Shown here: in pieces, positions 1-8,768 of the stretch | Numbering within the stretch: the first letter of the stretch is position 1 | Layout of the letters: each line of letters opens with the position of its first letter | DNA from: Bacteroidales bacterium | GTDB lineage: Bacteria; Bacteroidota; Bacteroidia; Bacteroidales; P3 | Length of the DNA stretch: 64,000 nucleotides | Direction: 5' to 3' | Assembly (NCBI GenBank): GCA_017479385.1 | Contig: JAFVCE010000017.1 | Coordinates: 186,001 to 250,000, forward strand | Made by a program: the position numbers and the translations under genes | Notes under the pieces: generated by a model | Told to the model about the DNA's origin: nothing | The model's database searches: none | What the model saw: only the letters and a program-made list of their open reading frames with translations

Positions 1-270
1 GCCTGCTACGACACCTCGACCGCACCCGGCCCCTATCGCAAACCCAACATCGGTATGGCGCTCCAAGCCCGACGCGACTTCGTTGGCGTGAAACTGCGCA
101 AATCTGTGATGGTGGGCGATACCTACAACGATATGCTTTTCGGCTATCGATGCCGAATGCAGACGGTGCTCATTGGGCACCACGACGTCGAGGCCGCGGC
201 CAACCCGCACCTTGTCGACTTTGCTTTCCCGTCGCTCGCCGACTTCGCTGCGAGCTTGCAACAAAACTGA
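1..270 (+). CDS. HAD-superfamily phosphatase, C-terminal part (5' end outside window)
   Basis: Only the last 89 codons are present; the reading frame is open to the first base. Visible motifs are PYRKPNIGM (HAD-IIIA type lysine motif) and VGDTYNDMLFG, the C-terminal acidic motif that holds the Mg2+ ion. This arrangement fits the HAD-IIIA group that includes D-glycero-D-manno-heptose 1,7-bisphosphate phosphatase and histidinol phosphatase. The Cys-rich zinc loop usual just before the RKP motif in GmhB is not seen, so the substrate is left open. The nucleophile DxD motif lies outside the window. The gene ends 20 nt before the next start. Confidence 0.75.
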   Translation, partial: ACYDTSTAPGPYRKPNIGMALQARRDFVGVKLRKSVMVGDTYNDMLFGYRCRMQTVLIGHHDVEAAANPHLVDFAFPSLADFAASLQQN

Positions 271-290
271 ATGCCAAAATCCGTTTACCA

Positions 291-1226
291 ATGAAACGCC
301 AAATTGCAACCCTCATGGCCGTGCTGGCCACCTTGTGCGCCCTCGCCCAACAAACCTACCAATATGTCACGCGCAACGACTCTACGCACCTGCTGCTCGA
401 CGTCTACCGTCCGGCCAACCCTCGCGCCGACCACGCCTGTGTGCTCTATATGTTTGGCGGAGGCTTCTACCTCGGCGAGCGCAACAGCGAGCACGTGGTG
501 CTGGGATGCCAGCGGTTGGCCGACCGCGGATTTACCGTTGTTTCTATCGATTACCGCCTCGGTCTGCGCGATGCCGACCTCGCCAAAGCCAACCTTTTTA
601 ACGTCCACTCCTATTTCGAAAATGCCGTGAGCGTAGCCGTCCAGGATTGCTCGGCCGCTATAGCTTGGATTTGCAACCATGCCGACGAACTGGCCATCGA
701 CACATCTCACATAATCCTCACCGGCAACAGCGCTGGCGCCATCTCGGTGTTGCAAACCGACTACTGCCGTGCCAACTCGTTGCCCGACGCGGCAGAGTTG
801 CCACAGTCGTTCAAACCCCTCGCCGTGGTGCCATACGCGGGCGGAATCATCTGCCGCAACAGCAAGTTGCACTATGCCACAGAGCCGGCACCAACCTGCT
901 TCTTCCACGGCACGGCCGACCGCATTGTGAACTATAAACGCCTGCGCTCGTCGCTCTCCACATCGCAGTTCGGAGCCGACCGTGTGGCCAAAGAGTTCAG
1001 CCGTAAGGGCTTTGACCACTGGGTGTTGCGCTTCGATGGACTTGGCCACGAGGTGGCCAGCTACTTGCCCTATACCATCGAGGAGTTTGTAGCCTTTGTC
1101 GATGCCGTAGAGGCCGGTCGCCACATGGACTACGACGCTCACTGCACCGACAGCCGTTTTGTCCCGACCGAGTGGAGCAAGCGCACCGTTTTCGACCTCT
1201 ATCTGCGCAACAACGTAGCCAACTAA
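291..1226 (+). CDS. Secreted alpha/beta hydrolase (esterase/lipase-like)
   Basis: A 311-residue protein with an N-terminal signal peptide (about residues 1-20, ending ALAQQ). A typical carboxylesterase triad is readable: oxyanion motif FGGGF near residue 55, nucleophile elbow GNSAGA with Ser147, Asp210 in HGTAD and His253 in GLGHE. This places it with the HSL/acetyl-esterase group acting on small acyl esters in the periplasm or outside the cell. The start was chosen because the signal peptide begins there; a longer frame upstream reads through the previous gene. No substrate can be assigned. It lies just behind the HAD gene and could be cotranscribed with it. Confidence 0.8.
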   Translation: MKRQIATLMAVLATLCALAQQTYQYVTRNDSTHLLLDVYRPANPRADHACVLYMFGGGFYLGERNSEHVVLGCQRLADRGFTVVSIDYRLGLRDADLAKANLFNVHSYFENAVSVAVQDCSAAIAWICNHADELAIDTSHIILTGNSAGAISVLQTDYCRANSLPDAAELPQSFKPLAVVPYAGGIICRNSKLHYATEPAPTCFFHGTADRIVNYKRLRSSLSTSQFGADRVAKEFSRKGFDHWVLRFDGLGHEVASYLPYTIEEFVAFVDAVEAGRHMDYDAHCTDSRFVPTEWSKRTVFDLYLRNNVAN

Positions 1227-1337
1227 ACGGGCAGCCTTCCCTATTTTTTCGACCTTTATTTACACTCTGTTCGGCCACCCATCGACAGTGGTTCTATGTG
1301 TCGACGGATGGGAAAGTTATCAACAATGTTTATTCCT

Positions 1338-1381
1338 CGACCTCAACACGACCTCAACACGACCTTAATACGACCCTAACC
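1338..1381 (+). repeat. 11-bp x4 intergenic element, copy A
   Basis: Four contiguous 11-bp units: CGACCTCAACA, CGACCTCAACA, CGACCTTAATA, CGACCCTAACC. It lies between convergent genes. A motif AAAGTTATCAACAAT sits before it (1313-1327) and AAAGTTATTAACAAT after it (1451-1465). One of seven 44-bp blocks of this type in the window. Confidence 0.85.
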
Positions 1382-1404
1382 CATCTAAGACTCTAAAAAT
1401 CAAT

Positions 1405-1445
1405 ATAATACATAAAGCACTGAAATTCAGTGCTTTATGTATTAT
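1405..1445. terminator. Perfect 20-bp inverted repeat between convergent genes
   Basis: Arms of 20 bp around a single central base (core GCACTGAA-A-TTCAGTGC, AT-rich outer part). It lies between the 3' ends of the hydrolase and alaS, so it probably serves as a two-way terminator. The perfect symmetry and near-absent loop would also fit a dimeric protein-binding site. Confidence 0.6.
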
Positions 1446-1469
1446 TCAAAAAAGTTATTAACAATAGAG

Positions 1470-4073
1470 TTAGCCAAGCATGGCCACGGCAGCCTCGACG
1501 GCTTTTTGCAAACCGTCGATGTTGCGACCACCAGCGGTTGCAAAGTGTGCCTGACCGCCACCGCCGCCCTGGATTTCGCGGCCCGCGGTTCGTACCATCT
1601 GGCCAGCATTGGCGCCTGAATCTACACGGTTCTGACCTAAAACGATGAGCAACGACGGCTTTTGACCATAGGTGCTACCAAGCACAAGGGCCATATCGGG
1701 ATGTTGGTTGCGGAGTTGTACAAGACTGTCTTTCATAACGTTTAGGTCGAAGTCTACCACCTCGGCAACCGTAGTCTGTGTTGCAAAACGGTCGGCATAG
1801 GTTTTGGCTACGGCTGCAGCCTGGGCTTGCTGGAAAGCTTCGATTTTCGAGCGCAGTGCTGCGTTCTCCTCTTGCAGCTTGGCCACAGCAACAGCAATGT
1901 CTTTCGGATTCTTGAGTGCTTCGCGGAGGACTTCGAGTTGGTCTTGAAGAGAGTCGACATATTGTTCTGCTTGCCAGCCTGTTATGGCCTCGATGCGACG
2001 CATACCTGCTGCCACAGCACCCTCACTCACAATGCGCAGCATACCGATTCGGCCAGTTTGTGGAACGTGTGTTCCGCCACAAAATTCTACGCTCTCGGCG
2101 TATTTCACGACTCTGACATACTCTCCATATTTTTCGCCAAAGAGTGCCATTGCGCCGAGTTTGCGAGCCTCGTCGATTGGCATTGCGCGGTGCTCTTCGA
2201 GCGGGATGTTGCGACGAATGTCGATATTGACCAAGCGCTCAACTTCGCGAATTTCTTCGTGCGTCATCTTGGCAAAGTGGCTAAAGTCGAAGCGCAGGCG
2301 CTGGTCGTCTACGCTCGAGCCCTTCTGCTCTACATGAGTGCCAAGCACGGTGCGTAACGCTTTGTGCAGCAGGTGGGTAGCAGTGTGGTTATTCTCGATT
2401 GCGCGGCGTCTTTCAACATCGACCACTGCCTTGAAATCAGCCTCGAGGTCGTTGGGCAACTCGTTGGTTATGTGGACAATAAGGTTGTTTTCCTTTTTTG
2501 TATCTACGATGGCAATCTGTTCCTCTTCCGACTTCAGCATACCGCGGTCGCCCACTTGGCCGCCGCTTTCGCCATAGAAAGGCGTTTGGTCGAACACCAA
2601 TTGATACTGCGTTTTGTCTTTAGCCTTGACTTGGCGGTATCGGGCAATGCGCACATCGGCCTCGGTGGTGTCGTAACCAACAAAGCGTTGTTCGCCAGTA
2701 TGTTGCACCTCAACCCAGTCGCCATTTTCAACCACGGCGGCTGCACGGCTGCGTTGTTTTTGCTCTTGCAGGCCTTTTTCGAATCCTGGCATATCTACGC
2801 TCCAACCTTTTTCGCAAGCCATGAGCTGCGTGAGGTCGATGGGGAAACCGTAGGTGTCGAAAAGTTCGAATGCGAAAGCACCATCAACGACCTTAGTGTT
2901 GTCGGTGACGTGTTGCTCGATGTAGGCCTCGAAGCGACGAATGCCGCCAGCCAAAGTTTTGAGGAACGACTGCTCTTCTTCGGTAATAATTCGTTCGATA
3001 AGTTGCTGTTGCTTACGCAGTTCGGGGTATTGGTCTCCCATTTGCGCAACAAGTATCGGCACCAGCGTGTTGAGGAACGGCGAGTCGAACCCGAGGAAGG
3101 TATAGCCATAGCGCACGGCACGGCGCAGAATGCGGCGAATAACATAGCCGGCTTTGGCATTCGAAGGCAGCTGGCCGTCGGCAATGCTGAAGCTCACGGC
3201 GCGCAGGTGGTCGGCGCAAACGCGCATGGCCACATCGGCCTCTTCGTTGGCACCATATTCTTTGCCAGCTCGGTGTGCAAGTTCCTGAATAAGAGGCTGA
3301 AAAACGTCAGTATCGTAGTTCGAGCGCTTGCCCTGCATCACCATGCAGAGGCGTTCAAATCCCATGCCGGTATCAATGTGTTTGGCCTTGAGCGGCTCGA
3401 GGGTGCCGTTGGCCAGGCGGTTGAACTGCATGAAGACGAGGTTCCAAATCTCGATTACCTGCGGATTATCTTTGTTAACAAGTTCGCAGCCAGGCACTTT
3501 AGCCTTCTCGCTATCGGGACGAATATCGATGTGAATTTCGCTGCAAGGTCCGCAGGGACCCTGGTCGCCCATCTCCCAAAAGTTATCCTTTTTCGAGCCA
3601 CGAAGAATGCGGTCCTCGGCAATGTGAGCCTTCCAGAAGTCGTAGGCTTCTGTGTCCATGGGCAGACCTTCCTTTTCGTCGCCGCCAAACACTGTGACAT
3701 ACAGGTTATTACGGTCTATCTTCATCACCTCGGTAAGGAATTCCCAAGCGTAGGCAATAGCCTCTTTCTTAAAGTAGTCGCCGAAGCTCCAGTTGCCCAG
3801 CATTTCGAACATCGTGTGGTGATAGGTGTCGTGGCCAACCTCTTCAAGGTCGTTGTGCTTTCCGCTGACCCTCAGGCACTTCTGGGCATCGCAGGCACGG
3901 TTATATTGCGCCGGTGCGTTGCCAAGAAAAATATCTTTAAACTGGTTCATACCAGCGTTTGTGAACATTAGCGTAGGGTCGTTTTTGACCACCATGGGAG
4001 CGCTCGGAACAACATGATGTTGCTTCGAGGCGAAGAAGTTCAGGAATTGAGCGCGAATTTCAGTCGATGTCAT
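1470..4073 (-). CDS. alaS: Alanine--tRNA ligase
   Basis: Charges tRNA-Ala with alanine and hydrolyses mischarged Ser/Gly-tRNA. The product is about 867 residues. The class II catalytic domain starts at MTSTEIRAQF and contains PTLMFTNAGMNQFKD and HHTMFEMLGNWSFGDYFK; the editing domain has HTATHLLH and FCGGTHV zinc-ligand motifs; a C-terminal DHHA1 domain ends with GGGGGQAHFATAGG. I chose the ATG whose product begins like other AlaS proteins; an ATG 12 nt upstream is possible. The frame is open further upstream into the spacer, which has no family similarity. A -7 element lies 28 nt upstream on the same strand. Long open frames on the opposite strand are shadows. Confidence 0.97.
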   Translation of the reverse strand: MTSTEIRAQFLNFFASKQHHVVPSAPMVVKNDPTLMFTNAGMNQFKDIFLGNAPAQYNRACDAQKCLRVSGKHNDLEEVGHDTYHHTMFEMLGNWSFGDYFKKEAIAYAWEFLTEVMKIDRNNLYVTVFGGDEKEGLPMDTEAYDFWKAHIAEDRILRGSKKDNFWEMGDQGPCGPCSEIHIDIRPDSEKAKVPGCELVNKDNPQVIEIWNLVFMQFNRLANGTLEPLKAKHIDTGMGFERLCMVMQGKRSNYDTDVFQPLIQELAHRAGKEYGANEEADVAMRVCADHLRAVSFSIADGQLPSNAKAGYVIRRILRRAVRYGYTFLGFDSPFLNTLVPILVAQMGDQYPELRKQQQLIERIITEEEQSFLKTLAGGIRRFEAYIEQHVTDNTKVVDGAFAFELFDTYGFPIDLTQLMACEKGWSVDMPGFEKGLQEQKQRSRAAAVVENGDWVEVQHTGEQRFVGYDTTEADVRIARYRQVKAKDKTQYQLVFDQTPFYGESGGQVGDRGMLKSEEEQIAIVDTKKENNLIVHITNELPNDLEADFKAVVDVERRRAIENNHTATHLLHKALRTVLGTHVEQKGSSVDDQRLRFDFSHFAKMTHEEIREVERLVNIDIRRNIPLEEHRAMPIDEARKLGAMALFGEKYGEYVRVVKYAESVEFCGGTHVPQTGRIGMLRIVSEGAVAAGMRRIEAITGWQAEQYVDSLQDQLEVLREALKNPKDIAVAVAKLQEENAALRSKIEAFQQAQAAAVAKTYADRFATQTTVAEVVDFDLNVMKDSLVQLRNQHPDMALVLGSTYGQKPSLLIVLGQNRVDSGANAGQMVRTAGREIQGGGGGQAHFATAGGRNIDGLQKAVEAAVAMLG

Positions 4074-4100
4074 TCTTATATACATTATAGTTTCGGGCTG

Positions 4101-4108
4101 CAAAATTA
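4101..4108 (-). promoter_or_regulatory. Promoter -7 element for alaS
   Basis: TAATTTTG on the minus strand, matching the Bacteroidota TAnnTTTG box, 28 nt before the alaS ATG. No clear -33 TTTG box was found. Confidence 0.55.
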
Positions 4109-4148
4109 CGACTTTTTTTTCAATTACGCGCAATTCAATTTTTTTTAT

Positions 4149-4156
4149 TAATTTTG
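4149..4156 (+). promoter_or_regulatory. Promoter -7 element for the nucleoid-associated protein gene
   Basis: TAATTTTG, 26 nt before the ATG at 4183, back to back with the alaS promoter in a roughly 110-bp divergent spacer. Confidence 0.55.
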
Positions 4157-4182
4157 CAATTTCGCACAAAACCGAAACAACG

Positions 4183-5217
4183 ATGCCAATTTTTGATTCA
4201 AATTCATTGCAAAGCGCTGTCATTCACCGCATTGGTAACATCACTACACAAGATGGCTACCAGCTGTCAGACAGTCCGATTAGTCTCGACGAACAGCTCA
4301 GAGATATGCTCTTGCAATACTTTATTTCGCCTTTCAAAGCCGAAGAATACTTCCATCTCTCGCCCGACGACAACATTGTTTACGATTGCGTGAGTCAGAT
4401 TTTCGACGACCCAAACGACATCGTCACACAATCACAAACCATTGCCAAACATCTCTACGAGGCCTCTACCCACCCCAACATCAAAGGTGGCGACTTCTTT
4501 GTTGTCTACTTTTCAGAATGTCAAGTTAACGGGCAAATAACAAATTGTGTAGGTCTCTTTAAATCAGAGAACAAAGAACAGTTTCTTAAAGTCTTGCATG
4601 AAGATAGCAATGCTCGGTTCCGACTCGAGCCAGATAAGGGCATCAATGTCAACAAACTCGACAAAGGGGCACTCATTTTCAACCTCGAAGCCGACAAAGG
4701 GTTTGTTGTAAGCGTAGTCGATGCTACAAACCGCGGTTCCGACGCTCAGTATTGGCGCGACAACTTCTTGAACCTCAGACAACGAGAAGACGAATACTAC
4801 AGCACCCACACCGAACTTTCCGCCTATAAAAAGTTCGTTACCGACGAGCTTCCTCAGCAGTTCGAAGGGGTTACAAAAGCCGACCAAGCCGACCTGCTAA
4901 ACCGCAGCGTAAAGTACTTCAAGCAGAACGAAAGTTTCGATGTTCAATCATTTGCAAACGAGGTGATTGAACAGCCTGAATTAATTGAAAGCTTTAAGCA
5001 GTTTCGCAACAACTATCAGCAAGACAACGACGTTGCCTTACAAGACTCGTTTGCCATTAGTGAAGAAGCGGTCAAGAAACAACAGCGGTCACTGAAAAGC
5101 GTCATCAAACTCGACAAAAACTTCCATATCTACATTCATGGCGACCGCCAACTCATAGAGCAAGGCGAGGATGCGCGCGGAAAATTCTACAAAGTTTACT
5201 ACCGCGAAGAAAGCTGA
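4183..5217 (+). CDS. Nucleoid-associated protein (NdpA/YejK 37-kDa family)
   Basis: The 344-residue product begins with SLQSAVIHRIGN and has the mid-region pattern NCVGLFKSENK and the late DKNFHIYIHG segment of the NA37/YejK family, which binds DNA in the nucleoid. No signal peptide or membrane segment. Length agrees with Bacteroidota members. It has its own promoter and is divergent from alaS, with about 65 nt to the next gene. Its exact cellular role is not known for this family outside Enterobacteria. Confidence 0.85.
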   Translation: MPIFDSNSLQSAVIHRIGNITTQDGYQLSDSPISLDEQLRDMLLQYFISPFKAEEYFHLSPDDNIVYDCVSQIFDDPNDIVTQSQTIAKHLYEASTHPNIKGGDFFVVYFSECQVNGQITNCVGLFKSENKEQFLKVLHEDSNARFRLEPDKGINVNKLDKGALIFNLEADKGFVVSVVDATNRGSDAQYWRDNFLNLRQREDEYYSTHTELSAYKKFVTDELPQQFEGVTKADQADLLNRSVKYFKQNESFDVQSFANEVIEQPELIESFKQFRNNYQQDNDVALQDSFAISEEAVKKQQRSLKSVIKLDKNFHIYIHGDRQLIEQGEDARGKFYKVYYREES

Positions 5218-5281
5218 TAAAAATTTAGAACTTTGCACAATAAATAATCAATTCGGGCGTTATTAAGTAAAAAGTACGAAT

Positions 5282-6775
5282 ATGAAAAAATACCTGTTTG
5301 CACTGATAGCTGTGGCAATATCGCTGCCAACGATAGCTCAAAACAAGAGTTTGTCGGCACTATTTAACTATGCAACATACTATATCCCAGACGATAATAG
5401 GCCTTACGTCGAAGCGATACTCTCCATCGACGCATGGAGCCTTAATTTCAACGAAGTTGAAATAGGCAAATACAGTGCCACGGTCGAAGTTACGCTGATA
5501 GCAAAATCGGGCGACTCGGTCTGCTACTTAAAAAAATACAACCTCAATAGCCCGACCGTTACCGACACTAACAACCTCGGCTTTAATATCATAGACATTC
5601 AGCGCTTCTCGCTACGCAACGGTATCTACACACTCAGCGTATCTATGCGCGACCTTGCCTCGACAGCTGCAGCCTCGACCGCCGAAGAGAAAGTTGTGGT
5701 CTTCTACGAAAACGAACGGCCATCAATTTCGATGTTACAACTCATCTCCTCTGCAAAAAAAACCACGACAGAAAACGCCATTTCGCGCCGCGGCTACGAC
5801 ATGGAGCCTTATATCAACGACTTCCTCCCCGAACAGATTAAGCAAATCAGCTTCTACTATGAGCTATACAACCTCGAAACAGAACTGGGACGCGACAAAT
5901 TCATCACTTGCGCCTACGTCGAAGAATACGAGACCGGAATTCGCGCTACCGACATCTTGGCCACCACTCGCCACCAAGCCGCACAAACTGTGCCGGTTTT
6001 TGGAACAATCGACATTGCCAACCTCCCTTCGGGACACTACAACATTGTTGTCGAAGCTCGCGACCGCGACAACGAGACACTAATTTATACCAAACTACCT
6101 TTCTTCCGTTCTAACCCAGGCGTAGAGCCCGAGCCACTTTCTGACTATGCTGCCACCTTCGTTGCTCAATTCACCGATACGAACACCCTAAACATATACA
6201 TCGACGCCTTAACCCCAATTGCTTCCGAAATAGAGCGCAGCCAAGCCAGAAAGGTCATTGCCAGCAATTCTATCGAGAAAAAACAGGCTTTCTTCTATAG
6301 TTTCTGGGCAAAACGCAACGCAACTGCCCCGTCGAAAGCATGGGAAGAATACAAGGTCCTTGTAGACTACGTACTCAAGGAATTTAGCTATCCCAAAACG
6401 CCTGGCCACCACACCGACCGTGGCCGAGTTTACCTTCAATATGGCCCGCCAGACTTTGTGCGCGACGAGAAAAACTTTGTCGGAACCTCCACGTCGCAAG
6501 GCAGTGGCGAGATGTTTTCGCAAGACTATGAAGGCAGTTTGGGCCACATCTACTACCTGCCATACCAGTTGTGGCGATACAACTCGCTGCCAGCCGACCA
6601 GCCTAACCGTGTATTTATTTTCTGGGACCAATTCCGTAGCGGATACTACAAGCTACTCAATTCGAACGCCAAAGGCGAAGTCCGCGACATGAAGTGGGAG
6701 CAAGTGTTAAGCAACGGCCAACTCCACGAGAATGCCATAGGCGAGGTCGGTCGCCAATTTGAACGTGGCTACTAA
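5282..6775 (+). CDS. Secreted GWxTD-domain protein
   Basis: The 497-residue product has a signal peptide (MKKYLFALIAVAISLPTIAQ). The C-terminal third matches the GWxTD domain of Bacteroidota secreted proteins: FWAKRN, then GHHTDRGRVYLQYGPPD from residue 375, then YQLWRYN and FIFWD. The name-giving tryptophan is replaced: G-H-H-T-D instead of G-W-x-T-D. The family has no assigned function. The gene ends with two stop codons in a row (TAATAA) and is followed 12 nt later by the acyltransferase in the same frame. Confidence 0.8.
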   Translation: MKKYLFALIAVAISLPTIAQNKSLSALFNYATYYIPDDNRPYVEAILSIDAWSLNFNEVEIGKYSATVEVTLIAKSGDSVCYLKKYNLNSPTVTDTNNLGFNIIDIQRFSLRNGIYTLSVSMRDLASTAAASTAEEKVVVFYENERPSISMLQLISSAKKTTTENAISRRGYDMEPYINDFLPEQIKQISFYYELYNLETELGRDKFITCAYVEEYETGIRATDILATTRHQAAQTVPVFGTIDIANLPSGHYNIVVEARDRDNETLIYTKLPFFRSNPGVEPEPLSDYAATFVAQFTDTNTLNIYIDALTPIASEIERSQARKVIASNSIEKKQAFFYSFWAKRNATAPSKAWEEYKVLVDYVLKEFSYPKTPGHHTDRGRVYLQYGPPDFVRDEKNFVGTSTSQGSGEMFSQDYEGSLGHIYYLPYQLWRYNSLPADQPNRVFIFWDQFRSGYYKLLNSNAKGEVRDMKWEQVLSNGQLHENAIGEVGRQFERGY

Positions 6776-6787
6776 TAATCGCAAAAG

Positions 6788-7630
6788 GTGTACATTCTTT
6801 CGGACATAATATATTTTGTAGTCTGTCTGCTATTTGGCTACCGACGCAAGACAATACGCGAGAACCTTCGCCTATCGTCACTGCCCGCAAGTCAACATCG
6901 CGACATCGAACGTCGCTACTATCGTCACCTCTCCGACCTGCTTGTCGAAGGAATATACAATCTTTTTGCCACCCCGCCACAGATAAAGAAACGTTACCAC
7001 ATTACCAACCGCCAACTGGTCGATAGATACTACGAGCGAGGCCAGAGCGTAATACTTATGTCGGCCCACTACAACAACTGGGAATACATGGTTACCTCGC
7101 TCAATATGCAGTTGCTACACCACGGAATTGGCGTTGGCAAACCGCTCGACAACAAACGCATTGCCACGTGGGTAACCCGTCGCCGTACCCGCTACGGCAC
7201 TGAAGTGGTAGACCAAACCGACGTCCGCCAATGTTTTGCCTACTACGACCAGCACCAAGTTCCATGCGCTTATATGATGCTTAGCGACCAGTCGCCATCG
7301 AACCCTCACCGCAGCTACTGGACAACCTTCCTCGGACGCGACACAGCTTTCCTTTACGGCGCCGAATATTTTGCACGCAAATATAACTACCCTGTGCTTT
7401 TCTACGAAGTGAAAAAGGTGCGTCGCGGATACTATGAAGTTACGTTTAGCCAACTGTGCGACAATCCAGCCGAGGCCGAGCAATACAGCATTACTCAAGC
7501 ATACGTAGAACGACTGGAATATCAAATCAAAGAAAAGCCAGAATATTGGCTATGGAGCCATCGCCGCTGGAAGCTCACTCGCGAAGGCCGCATACTCAAA
7601 AACGGGACCCTAAAAATCATAAAGCCATGA
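6788..7630 (+). CDS. Lysophospholipid / lipid A type acyltransferase (LpxL/HtrB family)
   Basis: Transfers an acyl chain onto a lipid acceptor at the inner membrane, by family usually onto lipid A. The product is 280 residues, with one N-terminal membrane segment (YILSDIIYFVVCLLFGYRR), the HX4E catalytic motif HYNNWE (His94, Glu99), and the usual late segment PEYWLWSHRRWK. The only start that fits is a GTG, because in-frame stop codons lie 10 nt upstream. As a result the protein lacks the roughly 15 residues that usually precede LYILSD in relatives. It overlaps the next gene by ATGA, which supports cotranslation with the glycosyltransferase. Confidence 0.85.
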   Translation: MYILSDIIYFVVCLLFGYRRKTIRENLRLSSLPASQHRDIERRYYRHLSDLLVEGIYNLFATPPQIKKRYHITNRQLVDRYYERGQSVILMSAHYNNWEYMVTSLNMQLLHHGIGVGKPLDNKRIATWVTRRRTRYGTEVVDQTDVRQCFAYYDQHQVPCAYMMLSDQSPSNPHRSYWTTFLGRDTAFLYGAEYFARKYNYPVLFYEVKKVRRGYYEVTFSQLCDNPAEAEQYSITQAYVERLEYQIKEKPEYWLWSHRRWKLTREGRILKNGTLKIIKP

Positions 7631-8637
7631 AAAAAGTTGCTGTAGTCATACTTAATTGGAACGGGCGCCACATTATCGAAAAATTTCTCCCTTCAGTGGT
7701 AACGAACACCGCTGGCGAAGCCGAGGTGATAGTGGCCGACAATGGCTCTACCGACGACTCGCTCGCTTTCCTCGCCGAGCACTACCCCACCCTTCGCACC
7801 ATCGCGCTCGACAAGAATTATGGCTTTGCTGGAGGTTACAACCGTGCTCTGGCTCAGGTCGAAGCCGACTACTATGTGCTTCTGAACGACGACGTGGAAT
7901 GTACCCCCAACTGGGTTTCGCCAGTGATAGAGATGATGGAAGCCGACTCCGAGATTGCCGTAGCTCAGCCCAAGCTGCTGATGTATGACCAAAAAGACAC
8001 GTTCGAATATGCCGGCGGAGCAGGCGGATTTATAGACCGTTTTGGATACCCGTTCTGCCGCGGGCGAATGTTCAACACTCTCGAACAAGACCACGGCCAA
8101 TATGATGATGCTCGCCAAGTGTTTTGGGCCACTGGCGCGGCAATGTTTGTACGCTCTAACGTGTGGCACCAGCTGGGTGGCCTCGACGACGACTTTTTTG
8201 CCCACATGGAGGAAATCGACTTCTGTTGGCGGGCCAAAAACGCAGGCCACAAGATTGCCTACTGCCCACGTTCGGTACTCTACCACGTGGGTGGAGGAAC
8301 CTTACCCAAGAGTTCGCCGATGAAAACCATGCTCAACTTCCGAAACAACTTGTCTATGCTCTACAAAAATCTGCCCGACAACGAGTTGCACCACATCATA
8401 ACCTTGCGTATGGTGCTCGACTATGTGGCCGCCCTCAAGTTTTTGGCCGAAGGCAAAGCCGGCGAGTGCCGCGCCGTGCTCGAAGCACACAAACAGTTTC
8501 GCCAATGGAAACCAAGCCTCCGCGCCAAGCGCGAAGCACTCAAGCAGCAAAAGGTGGACTGCATCTATCCTCGACACTTGCTAACCGACTACTACTTGCT
8601 TCACAAACGCCACTTCAGCGACCTAAAGCCCTTCTAA
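7627..8637 (+). CDS. Glycosyltransferase family 2
   Basis: The 336-residue product has the GT-A fold signatures VVILNWNG at the N-terminus, ADNGSTDDS for nucleotide binding, LLNDDVE as the metal-binding DxD-like motif and GGLDDDFFAHMEEIDFCWR as the acceptor loop. These are the marks of rhamnosyl- or galactofuranosyl-like GT2 enzymes. No membrane segments, so it is probably cytosolic and acts on lipid-linked sugars. The start overlaps the stop of the acyltransferase gene, suggesting the two work on the same envelope glycolipid. The longer upstream frame has no family similarity. Confidence 0.88.
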   Translation: MKKVAVVILNWNGRHIIEKFLPSVVTNTAGEAEVIVADNGSTDDSLAFLAEHYPTLRTIALDKNYGFAGGYNRALAQVEADYYVLLNDDVECTPNWVSPVIEMMEADSEIAVAQPKLLMYDQKDTFEYAGGAGGFIDRFGYPFCRGRMFNTLEQDHGQYDDARQVFWATGAAMFVRSNVWHQLGGLDDDFFAHMEEIDFCWRAKNAGHKIAYCPRSVLYHVGGGTLPKSSPMKTMLNFRNNLSMLYKNLPDNELHHIITLRMVLDYVAALKFLAEGKAGECRAVLEAHKQFRQWKPSLRAKREALKQQKVDCIYPRHLLTDYYLLHKRHFSDLKPF

Positions 8638-8730
8638 ATATTGCCGCCCGACTGCTGTTAGAGTGCAATATGTAAAAAATAAAAAGAAAAAGATTTAGGA
8701 CAAAAACGCTGTTAATTGAAAAAAAAAGCG

Positions 8731-8738
8731 TAACTTTG
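8731..8738 (+). promoter_or_regulatory. Promoter -7 element upstream of the crotonase gene
   Basis: TAACTTTG, 30 nt before the ATG at 8769. No -33 TTTG at normal spacing. Confidence 0.55.
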
Positions 8739-8768
8739 CACCCGTTTTATTAAATCGACACATAAGAT

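Noticed and set aside
1338..1381. CRISPR array
   Set aside because: Units are 11 bp, contiguous, without spacers, fixed at four, and no cas genes are present.
2364..3971. 535-codon open frame antisense to alaS
   Set aside because: Shadow frame produced by the coding bias of alaS; no family pattern, while alaS is complete on the other strand.
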